Assembly (NCBI GenBank): GCA_037954235.1
Contig: JBBMOA010000001.1
Span: forward strand, 28,969,074-29,033,073
Length of the DNA: 64,000 nt
Direction of reading: 5' to 3'
Source: Aulostomus chinensis
Taxonomy: Eukaryota; Chordata; Actinopteri; Syngnathiformes; Aulostomidae
Under the pieces are notes generated by a model. That model did not search any database. It was not told the DNA's origin and saw nothing but the letters and a program-made list of their open reading frames with translations. A program made the position numbers and the translations under genes. Shown one piece after another: positions 51,092 through 60,879 of the stretch. Numbering within the stretch: position 1 is the first letter of the stretch; every line of letters starts with the position of its first letter.

Positions 51092-52494
51092 TTAGACAAA
51101 TGGTTTCTCCCCAGTGTGCGTTCTTATGTGTTTTTTCAGATTTCCCTTGTCTGACCATCTTTTGCCACAAACTGAGCAGGGGAATGGCTTCTCCCCAGTG
51201 TGTGTTCTCATGTGTCTTTTCAGATATCCCTGTTCTGAGAATATTTTGCCACACACTGAGCAGGGGAACGGCTTCTCTCCAGTGTGCGTTCTCATGTGTC
51301 TTATCAGTTGTCCGTTTTCTGAGAATCTTTTGCCACAAACAGAGCAGGGAAATGGTTTCTCCCCAGTGTGAGTGCTCATGTGTCTTTTCAGTTGTCCCTT
51401 TACCGAGAATCTTTTAGCGCAAACTGAGCAGGGGAATGGCTTCTCCCCTGTGTGAGTTCTCATGTGCTTTTTCAGACATCCATTTTCTGAAAATCTCGTG
51501 CCACACACTGAGCAGGGAAACGGTTTCTCCCCAGTGTGTGTTCTCATGTGTGATTTAAGATGTCCCTGTTCTGAGAATCTTTTGCCACAAACTGAGCAGG
51601 GGAACGGCTTCTCTCCAGTGTGCGTTCTCATGTGTCTTATCAGTGGTCCGTTTTCTGAGAATCTTTTGCCACAAACAGAGCAGGGAAATGGTTTCTCCCC
51701 AGTGTGAGTGCTCATGTGTCTTTTCAGTTGTCCCTTTACCGAGAATCTTTTAGCGCAAACTGAGCAGGGGAATGGTTTCTCCCCAGTGTGTGTTCTCATG
51801 TGTACATCCAACCTCCTTCTGTTTCTAAAACCTTTACTGCATGTTGAGCACCTAAATGGATGCTCATCCTCACTGACTTCTGTCTGAGATTCAGAAGGAC
51901 CAAAGGTCACGTTCCTGATGATCTCTGATTCTCTTTCAGTCTGTGCTTTTTGCTCTTTTGAGCTGCAATGAGTCACTTCCTGTCCTGGGCTCAGTTTCTG
52001 AAGCAAATTCCTCCTTGAGCCAAAGGGTTCCTTGTGCTCAGAGGTGGCCGTGTTATCGGGTCTGACCCAATCATCCTCACTGACTTCAGGCTCAGCTTCA
52101 GAAGACTCTGACATCTGGTCTTCAGTCTCAGGTTTTACAAGTGGATCTGGATCTACCTTGCTGGCTGGTTCTGGTTCTGGTCCTCCACACTCTTCTCCAT
52201 CAGCTTCTGTTTTCAGATGATGAATTGGGCTGCTGCTCAGAGACTCTTCTTTCTAGTTCTCCTCAGTTAGACTCTGATGAAGCTGTGGGAACTGAGGTTT
52301 CTCTTCGTCCCCTTCACTCTTCACAGGGACCAGAGTGAAGGGGAACGTGGTGATATCAGCCTCCTGCTGCCCTTGAAGCTGCCCTCCCTCCTCACTGGTC
52401 CAGAGCTCCTCCCACTCCTCTTTAATGTGCGGGGGCTCTGGGTCCTGCAGCTCAGGGGGAACCTCTTCTTTAATCACCAGCAGCTGCTCCACAT
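51092..52494 (-). CDS. C2H2 zinc finger protein, exon 2 (nine fingers; one in-frame TAG)
   Basis: The acceptor (ttgtgtcctgcag) is at 52495 and the frame runs to TAA at 51092-51094. It first encodes an acidic segment (DVEQLLVIKEEVPPELQDPE, PPHIKEEWEELWTSEEG) of the kind found in many fish zinc finger genes, then nine C2H2 fingers (first cysteine at about 51850, one finger per 84 bp) joined by perfect TGEKPF linkers, ending with a bare linker TGEKPFV. Such proteins bind DNA in the nucleus and usually regulate transcription. A TAG at 52253-52255 breaks an otherwise continuous frame. A start at 52114 would still give all nine fingers (340 residues). Fingers 2-5 and 6-9 are a 336 bp duplication. 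It could be a recent pseudogene, an allele, or a sequencing error. The orthologue cannot be named from sequence alone. Confidence 0.88.
52253..52255 (-). other. Premature TAG in the zinc finger frame
   Basis: The codons around it read ...TEEN-stop-KEESLSSSPIHH.... The frame upstream (from 52492) and downstream (to 51092) is the same, so a single base change explains it. Spliced from exon 1, translation would end after 168 residues, before any finger. Confidence 0.85.
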
Positions 52495-52784
52495 CTGCAG
52501 GACACAAACAGCAACATCAGAAATCTCTTCATTTGACTCTGAAACAGCGGAGCAACAGACAGAAACAGAAATCAACTCAATGAAAAGAGACGTCCTGCTA
52601 CTGACGACCAGTCAGCAAACTGGGAACAGAAACGCTGGCTTCAGATGCTTGGATCAACGTTGGGTCACCCAGGTCAAAGGTCATAGGTCCCCTCTGCTGA
52701 ATGGTTTTGTCCATTCATCATCACATCTGCTAGTTGATTCATCAGTAATTTCTAGAATGAGATCCTGCAGGAGAATGAGAGTTA

Positions 52785-53103
52785 CAGTGCTGTACAAAAG
52801 TATTTGCCCACGAACCAATTTCTGATATTTCTTGCACATTTGTCAGGCTCATCCATTTCAGATCCAGCAAACCCAAATATTATGCGAAGATAAAACACAA
52901 GAAAACACAAAATGCAGTTTTTGGTGCCAATGACATTTAATTAATAAGGTAAAAAACATCTGAGCCTACAAAGGCCCATGTGAATAAGTGATTGCCCCCC
53001 TGCCTCTAACAGCTGGTTGAACCACCTTTTGCAGCAATAACTGCAGTCAAGCATGAGCGATAAGAGGCGATGAGTCTTTCACATCGCTGTGGTGGGATTT
53101 TGG
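52785..53103 (+). mobile_element. Truncated DNA transposon end (Tc1/mariner-like or hAT; TA then CAGTG)
   Basis: Begins TA then cagtgctgtacaaaagtatt tgccc and continues with gtgaataagtgattgccccc and ttgaaccaccttttgcagca. This is a terminal sequence I recognise as common in fish genomes. The preceding TA fits Tc1-type target sites. It breaks off at ttttggcccactgg, and no second end is present. Confidence 0.6.
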
Positions 53104-53308
53104 CCCACTGGGTTGCACTCAGAATGACGTTTCTCTTTCTCTCTCTCTCCCTTCAGAAAGTAACAGATGAGCCACAAACTGAATGTGGACCAGATTGACT
53201 GCAGAAGCTGAAGAATCCACTGGAAAAGGCAGCACTGAGAGGACAGGTTCACCTCCCCTCTTTCCCTCCGTGCCCTGTCATTGATGCGTCTCAGCATCTT
53301 CTACAATT

Positions 53309-53350
53309 CTACAATTTCATTTAGCAGACGCTTTTGTCCAAAGCGACGTA
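53309..53350 (+). repeat. Common teleost repeat (catttagcagacgctttt type)
   Basis: The run catttagcagacgcttttgt followed by ccaaagcgacgtacaa is a very widespread fish repeat core. Confidence 0.65.
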
Positions 53351-53469
53351 CAACACAAGCAAGAATTTAGACCTAATTAAGGAAAAGTCCATAGGAAGCG
53401 CAAAAGTGCTTCAGTTGTGATTTGGTCACAGGTACTGCCATCTAGTGGCAGAAGAAGTGTCGCCCCCCC

Positions 53470-54120
53470 TTTTTTTATATAACAGACATACAACATCACA
53501 CAACACAGTTAGTGCTACATAATCACTAAGGGCTGGGTCTTGGACCCTCTGACTGATTCTACCCCAAAGAGGAGAAGAGTCAGGTTCAGTGCATCGGTGC
53601 TCTCTGAACAATTGAGTCTTCAATTGTCTCTTGGGAGAGTTCCTTCTCTACTTTGTCACAGATCTGAACCCCCTACCATCGAACCATGTTCCATCAAAGA
53701 AAGAGGACTTTGGTCAACTTGGGCCATGAGAAGTCCAGAACAAATGACTTGGATATGGAGGTTTGTTCGAGTTTGCAAAGGGAAACAGGAGGCTGTTGTT
53801 GAGGAGTGGATTGGTGAGAAAGGAGAGTGGAGCTGTTCAGGTGCAAACAGAGTTCAGGTGCTCCAAACAAGAAGCTGAGAACAGGACAAGAAGACAAACA
53901 AGAGGTTTAACACAACGCCAACCCTTCAGTTTGGTAAATATCGGTGACATTGAGAGCTCTTATTGAGTCTGACTTTATTTTGTAAGTTGATCTCAGAATT
54001 GGAACCAGAAATGTTCTTTTAGTTTTCTTTTTTCATTTGGCCCCGGGGGACTGCCACCTCCTCCTGGTCAGGGGTTTGGGGCCTCAGGGACCCTCAGAGT
54101 TCCACCAGCAGAAGCTCAAG
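53470..54120. other. Intronic sequence, nothing recognised
   Basis: Several open frames on both strands without recognisable domains. Confidence 0.4.
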
Positions 54121-54139
54121 CCCTGTTCAAACTACGCTA

Positions 54140-54436
54140 CTTTTGTTAGCGACAGGCCCTGCTGTTCACACCATCGATGCTCAATCAGGCTGCTGTTCAC
54201 ACGACAAGATTTGTCAGCTCACAGGAGTGTTCAGACTACATGATTTTCCCCGTCAGGAGGCGTGGCCAACTGCACAGCTGACCAGGAAACTCTTGGACGC
54301 AGCGCACGCCCCTTTCATTGTAAACATGGAGGTGGAACAGAACGCAGCCCTCCAGGTCCTTAGTGCGCTACCATGGAGCCAAGAATCCTGTGTCCAAGGA
54401 TATGGTGAACCCTTCATAGAATCCTCCTCATTGTAG
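54140..54436 (+). mobile_element. Possible 5' part of another DNA transposon
   Basis: Two 'gttcacac' motifs are followed by gtcagctcacaggagtgttc agactacatg, then an ATG at about 54327 opening MEVEQNAALQVLSALPWSQE. The layout resembles the 5' end of a transposase gene of the Harbinger or ISL2EU kind, but the coding part is too short to assign. Confidence 0.3.
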
Positions 54437-54967
54437 TTGTTGGCTCTGCGTCACTCCCCCACTGCCAGAGCTCCCATGTCTGCTGTCATTGGCTGCAGCT
54501 CCGTTTACGTCACTGCCACAAGTCCTGATATCCAGCAGTGCTGGTGTCCACTTTTTGTCACCGACGTCGCATGCCACCTCCCAGTCCACTGTGTTGGATC
54601 TGTTCACCCTCATTACTGTAGTGTGGTGGTCATTGATGCCTCAGCCTGATTGGGGGAGGGAAGTGACTGACGCCTACAATCTTGGAGTGAACTGGGCTTT
54701 AGCCTTCATGTGGGACCAGGTTGGACCGGTCTGAGGGTGAAGGTCTGACAAAGTGCAATCCAATTACATGACAACAACAGTGATCCAGAGAACCACTTAA
54801 CCCCCCCCCCCACACACACACACACACACACCACCACACCCTTTCCCGCCTCAGTCGCCACCATGTGCCCCCTTCATATTTCTGTCTGCCCCCGTCTAGA
54901 ACCGGCCCTGCTGCAGCTCCACTTCCTAGCTGAATGAGGGGCCCAGCAGGTCCCTGCGGGGACTCAC

Positions 54968-55232
54968 CTGCTCTGTCCAGCCTGACTCGGGGCTTCAGCA
55001 CGGCATCGAGCAGCAACCTCTGCCGGCGGTTCTCCCGCTCGTACTCCGCCACGGTTTCCTCCAGCAGAGCCACGATCTGCTCCGCTGCCGCCGCCAGCCG
55101 CTCGGTGAGCAGCGCTCTCAGCACCGGGACTCCAGCCGCTGAGTCTCCTTCTCCCAGCTGCAGCAGGAAGTCTTCAGCGGCGGCGAGGATCCGCTCCTGG
55201 ACCGACACCCGCAGCAGCTGCGCGGCGCACAT
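54968..55232 (-). CDS. C2H2 zinc finger protein, exon 1 (N-terminal coiled-coil module)
   Basis: ATG at 55232 (context CAACATGTG) opens MCAAQLLRVSVQERILAAAE. Further on are LTERLAAAAEQIVALLEETV, AEYERENRRQRLLLDAVLKP and RVRLDRA, with donor gtgagt at 54967. The exon supplies 88 codons plus one base. The helical, glutamate- and arginine-rich stretch is the conserved N-terminus of a large class of fish C2H2 genes and probably forms a coiled coil for dimerisation or cofactor binding; that role is inferred. The exon is GC-rich with many CG dinucleotides, unlike its surroundings, consistent with a promoter-proximal CpG island. It appears intact. An insertion-like segment (FLLQLGEGDSAAGVPVLRA) lengthens it compared with the form I know. 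Confidence 0.85.
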
Positions 55233-55480
55233 GTTGAGGTTCTACCGGCGCCACTCAGCCTTCAGGAGACAAAGACCGAGGCCGGGGGTTCACGGACTTC
55301 TCCTTCTTTCCTTGTTGTGTTCAAAGCTTCCCGCGTCTTCTTCTCCTTTTGTGAAGCGCGTATTGATGACGTATGTGGTGACGTCCAAAGCCTCGCCAGA
55401 CGGCAGTGACCACGTGACTGATTCAGGACCTGCTTCTCCGGCTTGGCGTGAGATTCTAAATGTAAAGCAGTGAAACGCCG
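55233..55480 (-). promoter_or_regulatory. Probable CpG-rich promoter of the zinc finger gene
   Basis: Immediately upstream of the ATG the sequence is CG-rich. On the plus strand it contains tgacgtatg and tgacgtcc (CRE-like) at about 55366-55388 and cacgtg (E-box) at about 55411. No TATA box was seen. Inferred from position and composition only. Confidence 0.4.
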
Positions 55481-55622
55481 TGGTTTCCTCCCTCTGGTCC
55501 GCGCGTCTGTTGGAGCTTCGTTTCCATCACAGCTCTCTCAGCCCCATCAGCCATGTTGTTCATCATCGTGTTGGTTTTTGGAAATTGTACTAAAAGGACG
55601 GTTTGTTTGTTTTTTCTTTTAA

Positions 55623-56041
55623 ATGACCTGTGGCAGCACTTGGATGATGAAGTGGGGGAGACTTGGAAGAAGTGGAACTCCAGCAAGTACATCAAGTACA
55701 GCGAGTACAGCGAGTACATCAAGTACAGCGAGTACATCAAGTACATCAAGTACAGCGAGTACATCAAGTACAGCGAGTACATCAAGTACATCAAGTACAG
55801 CGAGTACATCAAGTACAGCAAGTACAGCGAGTACATCAAGTACAGCGAGTACAGCGATACCAGCAGATACTGGACGGACTCAAGATCCTCTGGTGCACTG
55901 AAGAGCCAGCAGACTGCCTGTCCCAGCCTCTTCCTGCTGGCCACAGACTTCCTGTGCAGGCCGTCATCATCAGGGCCATGTGAGCGTGTGTTCTCCACGG
56001 CAGGAGAAATCGCTTCAAGAAACCCAACAGACTTGATTTGA
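55623..56041 (+). pseudogene. hAT transposase C-terminal (dimerisation) fragment with in-frame 9 bp expansion
   Basis: The frame reads LWQHLDDEVGETWKKWNSS, then a run of KYIKYSEY-type repeats, then CPSLFLLATDFLCRPSSSGP and CERVFSTAGEIASRNPTDLI to TGA at 56039-56041. The second part is the hATC dimerisation motif (P-S-L...LA..FL..P.SS.P.ERVFS.AG.I..R) found at the end of hAT transposases. The region before it, normally holding an EMRQYL...WW motif, is replaced by the repeat. An aataaa at 56067-56072 may be its poly(A) signal. It is a fragment of a different or same-family hAT from the one at 1-800; the latter runs off the window on the other strand. Confidence 0.75.
55683..55855. repeat. 9 bp minisatellite (tacatcaag / tacagcgag), ~19 units
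   Basis: Two alternating 9-mers are arranged irregularly. Period 9 keeps every frame open, so frames on both strands are translated repeats. Confidence 0.93.
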
Positions 56042-56066
56042 AAACATTGGAAAAACTTCTTTTTTT

Positions 56067-56072
56067 AATAAA
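56067..56072 (+). terminator. Possible poly(A) signal AATAAA after the hAT fragment
   Basis: AATAAA lies 26 bp after the hAT stop codon, after a T-rich run. Probably fossil. Confidence 0.4.
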
Positions 56073-56956
56073 ATTTGTAAAAACAAAGCGTCCTCATTCC
56101 CATCACTTTCACTGAGACTTTCACATCATGGTCCCATTGTTCAAAGACATGGAACGATCCAGTATGAACGCAAAGACTTCAATGATCTCATTGTGTTCAC
56201 GGGTCATCAAATCAGTGTCAGTTCAGTCGGTCAAGCCTGCAGGGAAGTTTACAGTCCAGCAGGTGTCAGTATTCAGTGACAGTAACACAGTGTCATGGCG
56301 TCCACAGGCTTCATGACGCCTCATCCACCCTTCACTCCTGTCTCGTCCTTGTGTGCTCACTCCAGCCCGTTGATGCACAGTTCCTGCCACAGCCTCTACC
56401 TTGTTAATGCAGCCGTGCCTGTCTTGTGTTCTTCAGCCTCTGAGAGTTTTTGAAAGTTTTATCCGATAGTCTAGATTTAGTGGATACGTTTGCAGCCGTT
56501 TGGTTTCTCTGCTCGGAGTACAAGAACATCAACGTCCCTTGCCGTGAACCCTGCTTCTGTCCTGAGTCTGAGCCTGGTCCTGTCAATCACAATGATCCAA
56601 TTTTTGGAACTGACCATATTTTTCTTTCAAAAACAAAAGAAATCAAGAGAGCGATTCCTCAGTGATGGAATGAAAAGATCTTCCTCACAAACGTGGACGA
56701 TACAAAGCTCTCTTCCTCTTCATCTCCAATTATTTGACCAAATTTGGCCGTCAAACTGGAGAGAAAACTCAGCCCTGTTGAACTCTGGCACCTTTCCATT
56801 TACAAATAACACGTGTCCACGTGACAAAGTGTGTGAGCAGGAAGGAAGGGAGGAGGGGGGCTGAGAAAATAACAGCAGATCCCTGGATGGAGACCCCGTG
56901 CTCTTCTCTCCACCTCTCTTCCTCCCTGCTCTCTCCACCCCTCTTGAACAACACTG
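56073..56956. other. No gene recognised
   Basis: Mixed sequence with several open frames on both strands and no recognised domain. It is C/T-rich near 56900-56945. Confidence 0.45.
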
Positions 56957-57644
56957 CAGGTGAACAGTTAGCATTGCTCTGTTTGATGAAGCTGCGTTCA
57001 GGGAATGAGCAAGTTTCCCTTTGTGTCACTGCTTCTCTACTAATCTGATCTCTGATCAGTTCACCAAGAAGAGTCTGGGGTCAGGGGCTTGATGAGTAGA
57101 GCTGTTTAGTCAGGAGGAGGCTGCTCTGATTGGTTCCTGACACTGAAACAAGGCCAAAGCTCAAGTACACAGGCTCACATATTGAAGTATTCTCAGTCTT
57201 CCCACTTCAAGTATTTTCTCACTTCAAGTATTTTCTACTCTGCACACCAAGTTACCTCTTATGTTAAGTTACTAGCTGAGAGTTATGCAGGACACTTGGA
57301 TGGAAACATAACCTTTTTCTCTAATCAGCACAACAATGTGGGCGTGTAGTGAATCAACACCATAACAGTAACGAGGAATGAACGCAGCAGCCATCTTGGA
57401 ATCACCAGGTTTACAAGGCTTCCACTCGGTGAGAGCAACCCCTCGATGGAGGAGAAGAAGCCGGACCATCAAGAAGACCTGAAAGAAGACAGCAGAGGCA
57501 GGAAGAGGGACCAGAGACACACAAACAGACACAACACTGCCACCTTCTGATCTGATGACATCAGAGTTGAATGTGTGGACTATTTGGAGGCCAAGCCTCA
57601 CAATAAAAGCAGCATTTTCATGGGAATGTGTCCCATCCAGGGCT
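56957..57644 (-). repeat. Right arm of the 0.69 kb inverted repeat pair
   Basis: Reverse complement of 48668-49356; see there. The outer edge (ccatccagggct) runs directly into the tRNA-like SINE that starts at about 57641. Confidence 0.93.
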
Positions 57645-57958
57645 GCACGGTGGTGCAGTGGTCAGCACTGTCTCCTCACAGCAAGAAGGTTCCTGGTTCC
57701 AGTCCCGGCTCCAGCACAGGATCTCTCTGTGTGAGTCTCCATGTTCTCCTGTTCCTGTGTGGGTTCTCTCTGGTACTCCAGCTTCCTCCCACAGTCCAAA
57801 GACATCAAGAGGGGACCAGGTTAATCCAGACTCTAAATTGACTGTAGGTGTGACTGTGAGAGCGAATGGTTGTCTGTCTCTATGTGTTGGACCTGTGATG
57901 GACTGGTGACCTGTCCAGGGTGAACCCTGCCTCTCGCCTGAAGATACTGGCATAGGCT
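57641..57958 (+). repeat. tRNA-like SINE copy 1 (3'-truncated)
   Basis: The head ggctgcacggtggtgcagtg gtcagcactg resembles a Pol III A box and ggttccagtcccggctc a B box. A body follows with ctccatgttctcctgttcct, cttcctcccacagtccaaag and tgatggactggtgacctgtc cagggtgaaccctgcctctcg. The tail seen in copy 2 is missing after about 57958. It is a very common teleost repeat type. Confidence 0.75.
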
Positions 57959-58251
57959 ATGGACATCAGGCAGCTGGTGTGTTGGTGGATCTGTGGATCC
58001 TGCTGGAAGAAGCAGGGTGGAGCTCTGAATGGTTCCTGTCTCAAAGAGCTTCTCTGTGCAGCTCCCATCAGCTCCTAAAAACAGGAAACCAGCAGATTCA
58101 CTGTTGAACGGTGGCTAGACCTGAGCTGCCTGCTGGAACCTAGCAGGTGAAGGACAGAGCTCCACCTCTTTGGAGACACCACCACTGTGGGCTCATGTTG
58201 GCAAAAGAAGTGGGTCAGTTTTTCAGTCTCCATGTTGGAGGAAACCAGGCG
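57959..58251. other. No gene recognised
   Basis: Sequence between the SINE and the duplicated tRNA-Leu block. No feature is recognised. Confidence 0.4.
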
Positions 58252-58472
58252 ATGTTGGGACGTCACAGGGAAGCTCCTTTGCCTCCTCTGCTGCCAGTTC
58301 AACCACTCACTCCCATCAGTGGAGAGCAGCTTCAACTGGGTTTGGAATTTTCCACTGTGGATGCATAGGAATGTGGAGAAAATGTCCTTTGTCGGAAGTG
58401 GGATTCGAACCCACGCCTCCAGGAGCGACTGCGACCTGAATGCAGCGCCTTAGACCGCTCGGCCATCCTGAC
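58252..58472 (-). repeat. 221 bp duplicated block: tRNA-Leu plus 3' flank, copy 1
   Basis: Aligns without gaps to 63765-63985 (also 221 bp). It shares gccagttcaaccactcactc, agcagcttcaactgggtttg and gtggatgcataggaatgtgg. Homology stops at the tRNA 5' end (ctgacaga), where the two copies diverge. Confidence 0.88.
58390..58472 (-). tRNA. tRNA-Leu (anticodon CAG), degenerate copy
   Basis: The minus strand gives an 83 nt class II tRNA. The A box is TGGCCGAGCGGTCTAAGG, the anticodon loop TTCAGGT, the variable arm TCGCTCCTGGAGGC and the B box GGTTCGAATCC. Two stem mismatches are visible: A-C at the fourth acceptor pair (GTCAGGA against TTCCGAC) and A-C at the last anticodon-stem pair (CTGCA against CGCAG). 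The copy at 63903 has neither, so this one is probably losing function. It may still be transcribed because A and B boxes are intact. Confidence 0.85.
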
Positions 58473-58672
58473 AGAAACTTGGATGCAGACTGAATTAATT
58501 CACTGACAAAGTAGAATTTTTTCCACAGGAGCTACTGGCTCCTTAGTTGTTGCATTTATTGTTAACATTAAACACACAGTCTGAGTTCATGGCAGTAAGA
58601 AATGAACCAGAACATTAGAACCACATTGCATCTCTTGATCAGTTTGTTACATGGGACACATTCCAGACAGGA

Positions 58673-58737
58673 AGGTCCTTCTGAGACTTGAACTGGGATC
58701 ACTCGATCCAGATTTCTCACCCTTCCACCATGGAACC
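58673..58737 (-). pseudogene. tRNA-Gln relic, anticodon arm deleted
   Basis: The minus strand starts GGTTCCATGGTGGAAGGGTG and ends AGTTCAAGTCTCAGAAGGAC CT. This follows tRNA-Gln with its acceptor (GGTTCC against GGACC), but part of the anticodon loop is missing (CTGGATCGAGTGATCC), leaving 65 nt and no readable anticodon. It lies in otherwise unrecognised DNA. Confidence 0.65.
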
Positions 58738-59257
58738 AAACACAAGGAGGAGGTTCCTCAAAATACCACTTGACATCACCTGCAATACAAACTGTTGATA
58801 TTTGGAGGTTCATCTTGCTCTTGTTCCAGACTACATTGGCAAAAGGATCATGAACCACAAGGAAATCATGGAACTCCAGGTGGTGGATATTATTCTTGGT
58901 GTTTTTAGGGCATGTTCCCACCCATCTTCACGTGGGTGACAAAAATGGATTTTTTGTAAAGATTTCGGCGCGAGTTCGGCCTGTCAAATTCTGATCGGGG
59001 CCAGTTTGGTTGTGTTGTCTGCAGCGTCTGGCGCGCTCAGCGGGAGCGAGTCCGATCATTATAAAGGTGGGTCAAACAATTTAGGTTGAGACGAAGGACG
59101 GCACGGGCAGAGCAGACGCAGGTCTTCATTCCACCCGCAGAGCTGTAGAGCATGGATCATGTCAAGGACTAAATGAGGGGAAAGAGAGCAGGCGAGCAGG
59201 GCAGAGACAAAGACAGAGAATGCTCTCATAAAACAAGGACTGTTCAGTCAATGGTAG
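58738..59257. other. No gene recognised
   Basis: A locally CG-rich stretch (gatttcggcgcgagttcggc, about 58961-58980) lies about 280 bp upstream of initiator tRNA-Met. No other feature is recognised. Confidence 0.4.
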
Positions 59258-59329
59258 AGCAGAGTGGCGCAGCGGAAGCGTGCTGGGCCCATAACCCAGA
59301 GGTCGATGGATCGAAACCATCCTCTGCTA
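59258..59329 (+). tRNA. Initiator tRNA-Met (anticodon CAT)
   Basis: 72 nt: AGCAGAGTGGCGCAGCGGAA GCG, anticodon loop CCCATAA with CAT, T arm GATGGATCGAAACCATC, acceptor end CTCTGCTA. The A1-T72 end, the three G-C pairs of the anticodon stem (GGG/CCC) and the GATCGAAAC T loop instead of TTC identify the initiator form. All stems pair. No TTTT is found directly downstream. Confidence 0.95.
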
Positions 59330-60269
59330 GAAGAAGAAAAATAAAATAGACCTGCATCTTCAGAAATATGTGTCTGTTAAAAAGAGGTTCATAAGGATAT
59401 TTTCTTCCACCAGAGTCACCAACCATTGTGAGAGTTAACAACAGTCCACTTTCTGACTGAAGCAAAAGTAGACTTCAAAAGGTTTTTCTGATTCAACATA
59501 GCAGCTAAATTTCCATTTCCATTTCCTGAACAGGACAGGTTATAAAAAAGGGAATGTCATGACTTCCTCTGTATGTTAGAATATGAACGACTAAAAATGT
59601 TCATGCCCAGTTTAAAGTTAGAATTAAACTGAAAATACCAAAATCTCCCCTCTTCAGTCCTGTCACTCAGTGTTGTAAACTGTTTCAAACAAATTCTACT
59701 GTTCAAAGGGTTCAAGTGTTTCTAATGAAGCTGAATGTTCTCCTCTGCTTTCCTCAATTGGGTTTCTTTCATGTCCTCCTGAGATCAAAGACAGAATTCT
59801 AGCTACAAATATATACACTATCAAAGCCCCCTGATGACATCATCATCAATTCTGTCTTTGATCTGGAGGCTCTTGCTTTAATCTTGGCTTTGATCTGACT
59901 AATGTTTCCTGACAGGTTGCTGTTTCCACTCCAGAGCAACCAGTAGTTGATCCTATCAGACCAGTCTGATGAACGTAGCTTTTCACTGTCAGTGGAATCA
60001 CTGGGAAAAGAAACTCCTCCTGTCAGATGAAGGCTTCACTGTGTTGAGGAGGGTTTGTTCAGATGATTCTAGAAGAATAAATCAAAACCTCATCATTGAA
60101 CATGAACATTAATCACTGATGACTGTTTTAACTGAACCTACTGGATACTGTGGTGCCTGATGAGGAGACAACTTGGGTACAAAGTTGCAGAAGAGGGTTT
60201 TTGGAGAGGAGATTTAGATGAGATGGTTTCCAAATCAAATCGGTTGTTACAAGGGAAAGTCTGCATGGA
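59330..60269. other. No gene recognised; contains a perfect hairpin
   Basis: Intergenic sequence. gatcaaagacagaatt at 59783-59798 and its exact reverse complement at 59848-59863 form a 16 bp stem with a 49 nt loop. The 60146-60187 stretch is an inverted relative of 44330-44374. Confidence 0.5.
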
Positions 60270-60274
60270 AACAC

Positions 60275-60349
<75 letters not shown>
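60270..60349. repeat. (CA)n microsatellite, 80 bp
   Basis: About 40 CA units with one interruption (acaaac) near 60293. Confidence 0.97.
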
Positions 60350-60353
<4 letters not shown>

Positions 60354-60504
60354 CCTACTGACTAACCCATGTTTTTCTTCACTTAAACCACCACTGGAGT
60401 ATTGAAAGAGATTGCATGAGACACCATCAACTTAAATTAAAAACCCCTGACTGCCTTTAATTCCCTCCTGGCTGCAGGAAATTAGACAGACCAGCCCCTA
60501 GAGC

Positions 60505-60879
60505 GGGCCTGCATGGTGGTGCAGTGGTTAGCACTGTGCCCTCATAGCAAGAAGGTTCCAGGTTCGAGTTTTGGCTCGGGCGCGGGATCTTTCTGTGTGG
60601 AGTCTCCATGTTCTCCCCGTGCCGGCGTGCGTCCTCTCTGATACTCCAGCTTCCTCCCACAGTCCAAAAACATGCAATTTGGGGACGAGGCTGATTGGAT
60701 TCTTTAAATTGACCGTAGGTATGAGTGTGAATGGTTGTTTGTCTCTGTGTGTTGGCCCTGCGATGGACTGGCGACCTGTCCAGGGTGAACCCCGCCTCTC
60801 GCCCATAGATGCTGGGATAGGCTCCAGCCCCCCCGCGACCCTTACTAGTAAGGAATAAGCAGAAGATGACGATGGATGG
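60505..60879 (+). repeat. tRNA-like SINE copy 2 (full length)
   Basis: Same family as 57641-57958. Head gggcctgcatggtggtgcag tggttagcac, B-box-like ggttcgagttttggctc, then a body with cgatggactggcgacctgtc cagggtgaaccccgcctctcg and gggataggctccagcccccc. Tail: gaagatgacgatggatgg. The tail repeats end at 60879. Confidence 0.8.

Larger units (their letters stand above)
52495..54967 (-). other. Intron of the zinc finger gene, carrying repeats
   Basis: 2.47 kb bounded by GTGAGT (54967, minus) and CAG (52495). Joining exon 1 (phase 1, ending LDRA plus G) to exon 2 (AT GTG) gives RLDRADVEQLL, exactly what is expected in this gene type, so both sites are accepted. It contains a DNA transposon end, a common teleost repeat and a possible transposon 5' part, listed separately. 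A C9 plus (CA)n tract lies at about 54801-54831. Confidence 0.85.

Noticed and set aside
51114..51707. Plus-strand frames opposite the zinc fingers
   Set aside because: Shadow of the conserved linker and finger codons on the minus strand.
55456..55998. Minus-strand YSLYLMY-repeat protein
   Set aside because: Reverse translation of the 9 bp minisatellite; the plus-strand frame matches hAT instead.
57618..57953. Minus-strand 111-codon frame as a gene
   Set aside because: It is the antisense of a tRNA-like SINE; a similar frame occurs in the second SINE copy at 60457-60977.
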